Source of the DNA: Lysobacterales bacterium
GTDB lineage: Bacteria; Pseudomonadota; Gammaproteobacteria; Xanthomonadales; SZUA-5
Length of the DNA stretch: 62,834 bases
Assembly (NCBI GenBank): GCA_019187485.1
Contig: JABAQR010000013.1
Span: 1 to 62,834 of the forward strand
Reading direction: 5' to 3'
Shown: positions 20,881 to 29,016 of the stretch, piece after piece
Position numbering within the stretch: position 1 is the first letter of the stretch
How the letters are laid out: every line of letters begins with the position of its first letter
Made by a program: the position numbers and the translations under genes
Notes under the pieces: model-generated
What the model was told of the DNA's origin: nothing
Databases searched by the model: none
What the model saw: only the letters and a program-made list of their open reading frames with translations

Positions 20881-21500
20881 GGCCACCCGAGCCGTCGGTG
20901 CTGCTGGACGAGCAGGATTTCGAGGAGATCGACCGCCTGCTGGAGTCGCTCGGCGCCGACGAGGGCCTGCGCCTGGACGGCGCCCAGGGACTGCTGACCG
21001 CGATCATCGTCGGCCCGCTGCCGGTGGGCCCCGAACACTGGTTGCCGGTGATCCTCGGTGGCGAACCGCTGGGTGCCCCGAGCCCGCGGCTGCAACGCCT
21101 GCTCGACCTGCTGCTGCGCCTGCAGGGCAACATCGCCCACGGCCTCGACCTCAACAACTACGACCCGATCTTCGCCGAGCACGAATCCGGCGGCGAGCAC
21201 AGCATCGATGCCAGCGGCTGGTGCCAGGGCTTCAGCCTCGGCGTCGACCTCAACGCCGAAACCTGGGAACAGCGCATGCAGGAAGACCGCAGCCTGCTCG
21301 ACCTGCTCGCCCCGGTCGTCGCCCTCGGCGTCGACGACGGCGTCTTCGCCGAAGTCCGCAACCACGAACAACAACCGCTGTCCGAACGCGAACGCGACCT
21401 CGTCGTCGCCCAGCTCGGCTCGATCCTCACCGACGTCCGCCAGTACTGGCAGGAACACCCGCCCGAAGACAGCGCGCCGGCCGGGGCGACGCTGCACTGA
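20877..21500 (+). CDS. UPF0149 (YecA/YgfB-family) protein
   Basis: A 207-residue acidic helical protein with the family signature: L-L-E-S-L-G-A-D-E-G-L-R-L-D-G-A-Q-G-L-L-T-A-I, then W-C-Q-G-F-S-L-G-V and W-E-Q-R. The C-terminal SEC-C metal-binding motif found in some YecA proteins is absent. Function is not established. It is coupled to xthA by an ATGA overlap. The C-terminal 50 codons use an unusually high share of C-ending codons in acidic residues but remain in frame. Confidence 0.8.
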   Translation: MRPPEPSVLLDEQDFEEIDRLLESLGADEGLRLDGAQGLLTAIIVGPLPVGPEHWLPVILGGEPLGAPSPRLQRLLDLLLRLQGNIAHGLDLNNYDPIFAEHESGGEHSIDASGWCQGFSLGVDLNAETWEQRMQEDRSLLDLLAPVVALGVDDGVFAEVRNHEQQPLSERERDLVVAQLGSILTDVRQYWQEHPPEDSAPAGATLH

Positions 21501-21605
21501 GTCCGGTCGTCCACGAGGCTGTACGTGTCTGGTAGCCCGGTGTGCGGCGCAGCCGCTCACCGGGTACTTGCCGCGATGCCCGATGTGCGCGCCACGCACA
21601 CCTCC

Positions 21606-22822
21606 TCACCAGTCCATCACGCCTGCCGACACCGCCAGCGGCACGTTCTTCAGCCGCAGTTCGCGACGCTCCCTGCTCCAGTCGCCGAGGCCGGCAAGCG
21701 CAGTCTCGCTGCCCGGCAACTCGCCTTCGCCGGCAGCACCCTGCAGGCGCGCCGCAAGGTTGACGTCGGCACCAAACAGGTCGCCGTCGCGGCTGACCAC
21801 CACTTCGCCGTGGTGCATGCCGGCGCGCAGCGACAGCGCCTCGATCTCCAGCGCGCCGGCGCCACGCACGTAGCGCTGGCGCAGCGCGGCCAGCGCCGCC
21901 AGCGCGGTGTAGCCACCGATGTCGACGAAGCACACCGTCAGTGCCTCGCGATGACCGTCGGCAAGATCGCGTGCCGGCAGCAAACGCTCCACCAGTTGCC
22001 CGGTGCGCTGATCGATCAGATTGCGCAACGGTGCGAATCCCAGCGCCGTCAGCGTCCCGGCAATCAGCGCGCCGCGCCTCGTCGTCGCCGAAGCGGAAAT
22101 GGATGCCGATGCCCATGAAGCCGGCCAGCGGGATCACCCCCAGCGCCACACCCGGGCCGAGCAGGCGATGGTGCGCGCGGGTGCTGCGGTCGAGCGCGGC
22201 ATCGGCATCCTGCGACCAATTGCGCATCCCCGGCAGCAGGCGGGCCAGTCCCCGGCCCAGTGCCCGGTTTGCCCGTTCACGCCAGCGAGCCAGCGCCGGA
22301 AACCACGTCTGCGGCCGCGCTTGCCGCTCCATGTAACGGGCGACCAGTTCCAGTCGCGGCTGGCTCGGAAACGCGGCCAGAAAAGCCATCAGATCGACCG
22401 CGCCGGCCGCGCCGGCCGCAAAGCCAGCGGATCCAGCGCCAGTTCCGGCTCCAGCCACGCTCGCAGCACCACGAAGTACAGAGCTGCCGACGCACCGAGT
22501 GCGAGCGCGCGGCGCAGGCGCCCGAGGTCCACGTCCTCGCGACGGCTGATGCAGAGCACGACCGCCAGTCCCGCAGCGAGCACCACGCAGCTCAGCGAAA
22601 AACCTGCATCCAGTGCTCGATCGGCTGCAGCCTGTGCAGGCGCACCAGATGCCACCACGCCTTCAGCATCGGCAGCTGCGAGTTCGCCCGCGGGACATCG
22701 ATCACCGGCAGCGTGAAGGCATACAGCGCAATCGCCAGCGTCGTCGCCGACAGTGCCAGCAATACCCAGCGCACAAGCGTGTTGCTCCCAACCCTGCCGG
22801 GCATGCGCCCGCTCCATGACAT
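21606..22822 (-). pseudogene. decayed class III adenylate/guanylate cyclase with membrane N-terminus
   Basis: Read leftward from a Met at 22822 or 22804, the N-terminal part has two or three membrane helices (V-L-L-A-L-S-A-T-T-L-A; V-V-L-A-A-G-L-A-V-V-L), then soluble helices, a G-V-I-P-L-A-G-F segment and a cyclase domain (C-F-V-D-I-G-G-Y-T-A-L; L-R-A-G-M-H-H-G-E-V-V; F-G-A-D-V-N-L-A-A-R-L). Three frameshifts are needed: at a run of five T near 22600, near 22400, and near 22080. In addition, the cyclase domain lacks, within one uninterrupted frame, the roughly 60 residues that hold the second metal-binding aspartate. So it cannot be active even if the shifts are sequencing errors. Confidence 0.7.
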
Positions 22823-23036
22823 GGATGGCCCCAGTGTGCACCAGCCCCGCAGCCGTGCGCGTCTTCGAGCGGTTTGCAGGTACAACGGCGGGCGACCCAC
22901 GTTGCAGCGTCCACCCAGCCCGATACCGCTATGCTGAGCCGTCCGAATGCCGCTGCTGTGGCCCAACGACAGATGCAGCGGGAGTGCCCCCGTCACCGCC
23001 CCGAATCGAGCGCGCGGATGGCGGATCATTCAGCAG

Positions 23037-23112
<76 letters not shown>

Positions 23113-23561
23113 ATTCGCGTTTCCAACCCACTCTCCCCGCCAGCCCAAAAGCGCAGCCAGTGCGCACGGCTGCGGGTTCCTGCGGGTTATCGCGTGGACC
23201 TGGCTTGCCGCCGTCGAGGCCCAAAAGCCCGAAAAGTGCTCTCTACCCCGCCCCCACTCTCTTTCCCCCTGGTCCCCGGAGAGCCAAGAACCAAGCGATG
23301 AAGTTATCCACACGATAAAGATCAACCACTTACGCTTGGTTCAAGAGTATGAGTTGGACGGCAGACGTGGTTGGCCGGTTGGAGTCAAATTGCGGCCATG
23401 GGATGACGGCTTATCGTCGGCGGGCCGTTGCGCGCCAACAAGGCGTTGATCGTGAGCAACCAGAAGGAAGGCCTGTGTGGGAAGTTGAACCCTCCCACCA
23501 TGACCGCATCCTTGCGACGAAACGTCAGATCGGCTGCGTTCCGCGGCACGCAAGGAATCTA
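23113..23561. other. non-coding junction between tRNA and IS630 element
   Basis: This 449-base stretch follows the tRNA and has lower GC and poor coding signal on both strands. It holds the inverted repeat and DnaA-box-like site listed separately. A possible reading on either strand across 23350-23560 has no homology I recognise. It is likely remnant DNA from earlier integrations beside the tRNA. Confidence 0.5.
23288..23342. repeat. 10-bp inverted repeat flanking a DnaA-box-like sequence
   Basis: GAACCAAGCG at 23288-23297 is repeated as its exact complement CGCTTGGTTC at 23333-23342. Between the arms lies TTATCCACA (23304-23312), a perfect match to the DnaA-box consensus. The site starts 175 bases after the tRNA. 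Confidence 0.6.
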
Positions 23562-24750
23562 GTGTGGTGTCCCAAAAATAATTTGAACTAAATGTAGCGA
23601 GATTTGTCTTTGTTGAGTAGCTGACGGAGACTCTCGCGATGGGCCAGAAAGGACGACCGGTACTTGGATTGGACGTCAGCACGGAGGACCGCGCGGAGCT
23701 GTTGTTGATGCTTGCGAAGCGCAAAGGCGCCGGTGATGAACAGATGCGTTGTCGAATGATCTTGGCATTGGCCGACGGCGAATCCAGCAATGCGATTGCC
23801 AAGCGCTTGGGAACGACTGCGCAGACGGTATCGAAGTGGCGTCAGCGTTATGTCGGTCACGGCATCGCCGGCCTGAGTGATGCGCCTCGCAGCGGCCGGC
23901 CGCGCACGCTGTTGGATGACAGGGTCCAGGATGTCGTCGACCGGGTGCGCCAGACCAAACCGAGCAACGCCACGCACTGGAGCGTGCGGCGGATGAGCAA
24001 CGTTGCGGGCGTCCCGAAGTCGGCAGTTCAGCGAATCTGGAGCGCCTTTGGCCTTAAGCCGCATCTGGAATCGAGCTTCAAGCTGTCCACGGATCCGAAC
24101 TTCGTCGACAAGGTGCGGGACGTGGTGGGACTGTACATGAGCCCGCCACAGCGGGCTCTGGTGCTGTGCGTGGACGAAAAAAGCCAGATCCAGGCGCTTA
24201 ATCGCACTCAGCCTGGGCTGCCGTTGAACTGCGGTCATCCAGCGACGCGTACGCACGACTACAAGCGCAATGGCACGACATCGCTATTTGCGGCGCTGGA
24301 TGTAGCAACTGGCAGGGTGATCGGTGCGCTCAAGCCACGCCACCGAGCGGAGGAATTCATCAGCTTTCTCAATGCCATCGACAAAGCGGTGCCGACTGAC
24401 CTGGACGTTCACCTAATCATGGACAACTACGGCACCCACAAGACCGAAGCCGTGCGGACCTGGTTCGGAAAGCGACCGCGCTACCACGTCCATTTCACCC
24501 CAACTTCGGCGTCCTGGTTGAACTTGGTGGAACGCTTCTTCTCAACCCTGAGCGAGAACTGGATCAAGCGCGGCGCCCATGTCAGCACGACCGATCTCAA
24601 TCAATCGATCCGCCACTATTTGGATCAACACAACGCCGACCCCAAGCCCTTCATCTGGCGCAAAAGCGCTGATGCGATCATCGAAGCAGTGGGTCGTGCC
24701 GCCGGCAAATTGGCTACGCTTTAATGATGACTACTTTTGGGACACCACAC
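23562..24750 (+). mobile_element. complete IS630-family insertion sequence
   Basis: A 1189-bp element. Its ends are perfect inverted repeats (GTGTGGTGTCCCAAAA at the left end, the complement at the right end) and it is flanked by TA on both sides (23560-23561 and 24751-24752), the target duplication typical of IS630/Tc1-mariner elements. It contains one intact transposase gene and was probably active recently. Confidence 0.93.
23639..24724 (+). CDS. IS630-family transposase
   Basis: A 361-residue transposase in one intact frame. The N-terminal helix-turn-helix ([19 protein letters not shown]) is followed by a winged segment and the DDE catalytic core: first Asp in L-C-V-D-E-K-S-Q, second in [10 protein letters not shown], and Glu in [10 protein letters not shown], the typical IS630 spacing. 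The start at 23639 lies 77 bases inside the left end and the stop 26 bases before the right end. Unlike members with a programmed frameshift, the protein here is continuous. Confidence 0.95.
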   Translation: MGQKGRPVLGLDVSTEDRAELLLMLAKRKGAGDEQMRCRMILALADGESSNAIAKRLGTTAQTVSKWRQRYVGHGIAGLSDAPRSGRPRTLLDDRVQDVVDRVRQTKPSNATHWSVRRMSNVAGVPKSAVQRIWSAFGLKPHLESSFKLSTDPNFVDKVRDVVGLYMSPPQRALVLCVDEKSQIQALNRTQPGLPLNCGHPATRTHDYKRNGTTSLFAALDVATGRVIGALKPRHRAEEFISFLNAIDKAVPTDLDVHLIMDNYGTHKTEAVRTWFGKRPRYHVHFTPTSASWLNLVERFFSTLSENWIKRGAHVSTTDLNQSIRHYLDQHNADPKPFIWRKSADAIIEAVGRAAGKLATL

Positions 24751-24887
24751 TAGAGCACCAAAGGAAGAATTGCTGGTTCAAGGTGCGGCTCGCTCCGGTC
24801 ACCTGTATTGGCTCGGTGGGGCCGGGTATACACAGGCGGCTCCTAAGAAGTTGCACCCACGAGCAACGACGTAATGCCGGTTGCCAG

Positions 24888-25169
24888 CGCGATGGTGCGA
24901 CTGCCATCGATGTGCGCCTGGACGGACCTACGGTTTGGCTGAGCCAACAGCAGTTGGCTGAGCTGTTCGGAAGCAGCCAGCAGAACATCAGTCACAACAT
25001 CCGCAACATCTTTGATGAGAGGGAGCTACCACGCGAGGGAACTGTCAAAGGATATTTGACAGTTCGCCGGGAAGGGACGCGCGAGGTGCAGGGGACCGTC
25101 GAGTTCTACAGCCTCGACATGATCATTTCACTCGGTTTCGGCTGTCACAGCATCCTCGCTTCAGCGTGA
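24888..25169 (+). pseudogene. RhuM-family protein fragment
   Basis: Codons from about 24888 encode D-G-A-T-A-I-D-V-R-L-D-G-P-T-V-W-L-S-Q, Q-Q-L-A-E-L-F, Q-N-I-S-H-N-I-R-N-I-F and Y-S-L-D-M-I-I-S-L-G-F, an excellent match to the N-terminal winged helix domain of RhuM-type virulence-associated proteins. No start codon precedes it in frame and homology stops abruptly at about 25135, well short of the usual 330 residues. The remaining codons to the stop at 25169 are unrelated. Both ends are therefore truncated, the 5' end not by the nearby IS630 itself but by about 135 bases of other DNA. Confidence 0.75.
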
Positions 25170-25452
25170 CAAGCGAGGTCAGATTTACCGCGGCGAATAG
25201 GCAGAAGAAGGCGTAGGTGATCACCGGCCGCACGCTGGACTGCAGGCCTTCAACCCAGCGCACGCCGCTGTCGCGGTTGGCGTAGTTGCAGACCTGTTCG
25301 GTCTCCTTGATGTCGGCGTTGATGTTGAGCTCGTCCAGCTTCTGCGTGTGGCCGAGCTTCTGCAGTTCGACCTGGCGATCGAACATCGCCAACTGGTGTT
25401 TGCGGTCCTCCTTTTCGCGCTGCAGCTTGAGGATCTCCGGGAAGGCGCTGGC
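25165..25452 (-). pseudogene. phage holin-like protein fragment
   Basis: On the minus strand a stretch of about 95 codons reads F-P-E-I-L-K-L-Q-R-E-K, a charged helix, W-V-E-G-L-Q-S-S-V-R-P-V-I-T-Y-A-F and one membrane helix. This is the arrangement of 3TM-type phage/gene-transfer-agent holins, which normally continue with further membrane segments. Here there is no initiation codon with a plausible upstream region, and the sequence turns unrelated after N-L-T-S-L-V. It is evidence of a second, mostly lost phage beside the main prophage. Confidence 0.5.
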
Positions 25453-25456
25453 GACG

Positions 25457-25654
25457 ATGCGTGAGCATGGACAGGCCACGCGAAGCCAGATCAGTGCCGA
25501 GTGCTTCCGTGGCAAGGTGTCCAAGTCGCGCTTCGACGCCAGCCTCGAAGGACTGCTGGCCAGCACGCCGCCCAGGATTACCGTCGCGTGGGGTCAACGC
25601 GCCGATGGGGCGCCGGGCGCGCCTGTGCGGGTGTACCGGCTGGCGGCGGTGTAG
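25457..25654 (+). pseudogene. C-terminal fragment of an unrecognised protein
   Basis: The frame M-R-E-H-G-Q-A-T-R-S-Q-I-S-A-E-C-F ... V-R-V-Y-R-L-A-A-V, 65 residues, has the look of a winged-helix tail such as ends some element-borne replication or primase proteins. The holin fragment abuts it on the other strand, so the 5' part is missing. The family is not identified. Confidence 0.35.
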
Positions 25655-25667
25655 CAGCTGGGGATTT

Positions 25668-25738
25668 TTTCGCTGATTTCGCCGCTGATGAATGGTCGCA
25701 AGTGCTTGTCACGGCGCTAATTTCGCTGATTTCGCCGC
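25668..25738. repeat. 18-bp direct repeat upstream of the restriction operon
   Basis: TTTCGCTGATTTCGCCGC occurs identically at 25668-25685 and 25721-25738 (53-base period). The repeats end 67 bases before the first gene of the operon and could be regulator sites or a duplication scar. Confidence 0.6.
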
Positions 25739-25742
25739 GACG

Positions 25743-25770
25743 TTCAGAAAGCAACCAACTTGGCTACACT
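25743..25770 (+). promoter_or_regulatory. possible sigma-70 promoter of the restriction-modification operon
   Basis: TTCAGA (25743-25748) and TACACT (25765-25770) are separated by 16 bases and each match four of six consensus positions. They lie 35 bases before the ATG at 25805 and just after the 18-bp direct repeats. Weak evidence, stated because no better candidate is visible. Confidence 0.3.
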
Positions 25771-25804
25771 TCGCAGTCCGATTCCGCAGTCACCAAGGCA
25801 GGCG

Positions 25805-25930
25805 ATGGCGATCATCGAAGGCGAAATCCTGATGCTCGACGAGGTGGCTGTGCACCTGAAGGCCGGAAGGCGGACTGTCTATCGCCTTGCCTCGCATGGG
25901 CAGCCGGCCACCAGAAAGCGCAGAGGGTGA
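25805..25930 (+). CDS. short helix-turn-helix (excisionase-type) protein, possibly truncated
   Basis: A 41-residue frame: M-A-I-I-E-G-E-I-L-M-L-D-E-V-A-V-H-L-K-A, then G-R-R-T-V-Y-R-L-A-S-H-G. This is the first half of a MerR/excisionase-type HTH, whose relatives continue with a K-V-G-G-x-W-R-F wing. Here the frame ends in R-K-R-R-G and a stop seven bases before the restriction subunit start, so the wing is missing. It may be a decayed regulator or a minimal leader gene translated with the operon. Position suggests a role in expression of the downstream genes, which is inference. Confidence 0.5.
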   Translation: MAIIEGEILMLDEVAVHLKAGRRTVYRLASHGQPATRKRRG

Positions 25931-25937
25931 CAGGGAA

Positions 25938-28900
25938 ATGTCCAATCCGTTCTTCGATCAGCCGATCCTGAATTCGCCCTACGCGAGGCCTTCGCGGTAC
26001 TGGGAGTTGGATTCGGCCGGCCAGCCGACTCAGGTCGTCGTGGAAGCGCGTCGCCAGGCCGACTTCATCACGCCGATCCCGAAGCCGCGCAAGCAGAAGG
26101 GTGCGGGCGATCAAGGGTCGCTGCTGTTCGATGAGGGCCAGGGGCTGTCCTCCGACAAGCAGCAGTACGACCACACGGCCGTCATCAATGCCGTGCGTGC
26201 CGAGGTGGACAAATGGCGCGAGCTGCCCGCGCCGGCATGGCGCGTCACTCCGGAAACCGCGCGCCTGTTGCAGCACTGGCGCAGCCACCGCTTCGCCGGC
26301 CTTCGCCCATTCTTCTGTCAGATCGAAGCCGTGGAGACGGCCATCTGGCTCACCGAAGTCGCCCCGCAGCTCGGCAAGAGCGGTCAGCGCTTTCTCGACC
26401 ATCTCTCCAAGGCCAACACCGACGCCAACCCGAACTTGAGCCGTCTTGCGCTGAAGCTCGCCACCGGCGCGGGCAAGACCACGGTCATGGCCATGCTCAT
26501 TGCATGGCAGACCATCAACGCCGTGCGCCGACCCAACAGCCAGAAGTTCACGCGTGGCTTCCTCATCGTCGCGCCGGGCCTGACCATCAAAGATCGTTTG
26601 CGCGTGCTGCTGCCCAACGACACCGAGAGCTACTACGCCAACCGCGAGTTGGTGCCCAGCGACATGCTGGCCGACATCGTCCACGCGCGCATTGTCATCA
26701 CCAACTTTCACGCCTTCCGCCTGCGCGAGCGGTTCGAGGTCTCCGGTGGTGGCCGCCGCTTGTTGCAAGGGCGCGGCGGTGAAGAATTGCAGACGCTGGA
26801 AACCGAAGGCCAGATGCTGCAGCGCGTACTGCCCGAATTGATGGGGCTGAAGAACATCCTCGCCATCAACGACGAGGCCCACCATTGCTACCGCGAGAAG
26901 CCACCCGGCGAGAGCGTTGAAGACACCGAAGAGCTCAAGGGCGATGACCGCAAGGAAGTCGAGGAGAACAATGAGGCGGCGCGCCTGTGGATTTCCGGCC
27001 TCGAGGCGGTGAACCGCAAGCTCGGGCTGTCGCGCGTGTTCGACCTTTCCGCCACGCCGTTCTTCCTGCGCGGATCGGGCTACGCCGAAGGCACCTTGTT
27101 CCCCTGGACGATGAGCGACTTCTCGCTGATGGACGCCATCGAGTGCGGCATCGTCAAACTGCCGCGCGTCCCCGTGGCCGACAACATCCCCGGCAACGAG
27201 TTTCCGGTCTACCGGGAACTGTGGAAGCACATCGGCAAGCGCATGCCGAAGAAGGGTCGCGGCAAGGGCAATCGGCTCGACCCGCTGAGCCTGCCGGTCG
27301 AATTGCAGACCGCGCTGGAAGCGCTCTACGGTCATTACGCCAAGATTTTCGAGCACTGGCAAAGCAGGGGCATCAAAGTACCGCCGTGCTTCATTGTGGT
27401 GTGCAACAACACCAGCACGTCCAAGCTCGTGTACGACTACATCTCCGGCTTTCAGCAGGAGAACGACGACGGCACCAGCCAGCTGGTGGAAGGTCGCCTC
27501 AAGCTGTTCCAGAACCACGACGAACACGGCAATCCGCTCGCGCGGCCGCGCACCTTGCTGGTGGACAGCAAGCAACTCGAATCGGGCGACGCGCTGGACG
27601 ACAACTTCCGCACCATCGCCAGCGACGAGATCGACCGCTTCCGCCGCGAGATCGTCGAACGCACGGGCGACGCGCACGCTGCCGACAATCTCACGGATGC
27701 GGAACTGCTGCGCGAGGCGATGAACACCGTCGGCAAGGAAGGCCGCCTGGGCGACTCGGTGCGCTGCGTGGTTTCGGTGGCGATGCTCACCGAAGGCTGG
27801 GACGCCAACACTGTCACCCACGTGCTCGGTGTGCGCGCCTTCGGCACACAACTGCTGTGCGAACAGGTCGTGGGACGCGCGCTGCGCCGTCAGTCCTACG
27901 AACTCAACGCCGACGGCCTGTTCAACGTTGAATACGCCGACGTGCTGGGAATCCCCTTCAACTTCACCGCGCAGCCCGTGGTGATCCCGCCTGAACCGCC
28001 GGTAGAGATCATCCGCGTGCGCGCCGTTCGCCCGGAACGCGACGCGCTGGAGATCCGCTTCCCGCGCGTGGTGGGCTACCGCGTGGAATTGCCGCAGGAC
28101 CGCCTCAGCGCCGAGTTCAACGACGACTCGGTCTTGGTACTCACGCCGGAACTGGTCGGGCCGTCACGTAACGTCCAGGCGGGCATCATCGGCGAGGCCA
28201 TCGAGCTGAACTTGCAGCACTTGGGCGACGTTCGCCCCTCGACCGTGCTGATGCACCTCACCAAGCACTTGCTCCTGAGCAAATGGCGGGACGTGGGTGA
28301 CGCACCGCAGCTTCACTTGTTCGGGCAGCTGAAGCGCATCGTCAAGCAATGGCTGGACACTTGCCTCGTGTGCAAGGGCGGCACCTTCGCGGGTCAGTTG
28401 CTCTACCAGGAACTGGCCGACAAGGCCTGCGAACGCATCACTGCCGCCATCACCCGCGTGGAACTGAAGCAGGGCCGCCCGGTGAAGGCGGTGTTCGATC
28501 CCTACAACCCGGAAGGCTCAACCCGCCACGTCGCCTTCAACACCTCGCGTCAGGATCGTTACGAAACACTCGGCCCGCCACCGAAGAACCACGTCAACTG
28601 GGTGATCCTCGACAGCGATTGGGAAGCTGAATTCTGCCGCGTGGCCGAAGCGCATCCGCGGGTGATTGCCTACACCAAGAACCACAACCTCGGCCTTGAG
28701 GTGCCGTACCGTTCTGGTTCCGAAACCCGCAAATACTTCCCCGACTTCATCGTCAAGGTCGACGATGGCCACGCCCCCGACGATCCCTTGCAGCTGATCG
28801 TCGAGGTGAAGGGTTACCGTCGCGAGGACGCGGTGCTGAAGAAGCTGACGATGGACACCTACTGGGTGCCTGGCGTGAACCACTCGGCCAAATACGGTCG

Positions 28901-29015
28901 CTGGGCCTTTGTCGAGTTCACCGACGTCTACGAGATGCAGGACGACTTTGCGGCCAAGGTCAAGGAGCACTTTGAACGCATGATCGACGCCGCCGCTTTG
29001 AGGAAGGACGCCTGA
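25938..29015 (+). CDS. type III restriction endonuclease subunit (BPTD_3080-like)
   Basis: A 1025-residue Res subunit: an ATP-dependent SF2 translocase that cuts unmodified DNA. Walker A A-T-G-A-G-K-T-T is at 175-182, the DEAH box N-D-E-A-H-H at 311-316, then S-A-T-P-F-F-L and V-V-G-R-A-L-R-R (motif VI). A PD-(D/E)xK nuclease follows at the C-terminus: P-D at 935-936 and E-V-K at 956-958. The N-terminus (M-S-N-P-F-F-D-Q-P-I-L-N) is that of the family I know as BPTD_3080. The start at 25938 follows the HTH stop by seven bases and carries AGGGA-type ribosome site. The methyltransferase starts two bases after its stop. It is full length and looks functional. Confidence 0.88.
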   Translation: MSNPFFDQPILNSPYARPSRYWELDSAGQPTQVVVEARRQADFITPIPKPRKQKGAGDQGSLLFDEGQGLSSDKQQYDHTAVINAVRAEVDKWRELPAPAWRVTPETARLLQHWRSHRFAGLRPFFCQIEAVETAIWLTEVAPQLGKSGQRFLDHLSKANTDANPNLSRLALKLATGAGKTTVMAMLIAWQTINAVRRPNSQKFTRGFLIVAPGLTIKDRLRVLLPNDTESYYANRELVPSDMLADIVHARIVITNFHAFRLRERFEVSGGGRRLLQGRGGEELQTLETEGQMLQRVLPELMGLKNILAINDEAHHCYREKPPGESVEDTEELKGDDRKEVEENNEAARLWISGLEAVNRKLGLSRVFDLSATPFFLRGSGYAEGTLFPWTMSDFSLMDAIECGIVKLPRVPVADNIPGNEFPVYRELWKHIGKRMPKKGRGKGNRLDPLSLPVELQTALEALYGHYAKIFEHWQSRGIKVPPCFIVVCNNTSTSKLVYDYISGFQQENDDGTSQLVEGRLKLFQNHDEHGNPLARPRTLLVDSKQLESGDALDDNFRTIASDEIDRFRREIVERTGDAHAADNLTDAELLREAMNTVGKEGRLGDSVRCVVSVAMLTEGWDANTVTHVLGVRAFGTQLLCEQVVGRALRRQSYELNADGLFNVEYADVLGIPFNFTAQPVVIPPEPPVEIIRVRAVRPERDALEIRFPRVVGYRVELPQDRLSAEFNDDSVLVLTPELVGPSRNVQAGIIGEAIELNLQHLGDVRPSTVLMHLTKHLLLSKWRDVGDAPQLHLFGQLKRIVKQWLDTCLVCKGGTFAGQLLYQELADKACERITAAITRVELKQGRPVKAVFDPYNPEGSTRHVAFNTSRQDRYETLGPPPKNHVNWVILDSDWEAEFCRVAEAHPRVIAYTKNHNLGLEVPYRSGSETRKYFPDFIVKVDDGHAPDDPLQLIVEVKGYRREDAVLKKLTMDTYWVPGVNHSAKYGRWAFVEFTDVYEMQDDFAAKVKEHFERMIDAAALRKDA

Positions 29016-29016
29016 G

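Noticed and set aside
22592..23029. Independent small membrane protein gene on the minus strand
   Set aside because: It reads better as the N-terminal part of the decayed cyclase, which continues in another frame after a T5 run.
23349..23591. 80-residue frame between tRNA and IS630
   Set aside because: Composition is not protein-like and it ends inside the IS630 inverted repeat; probably chance.
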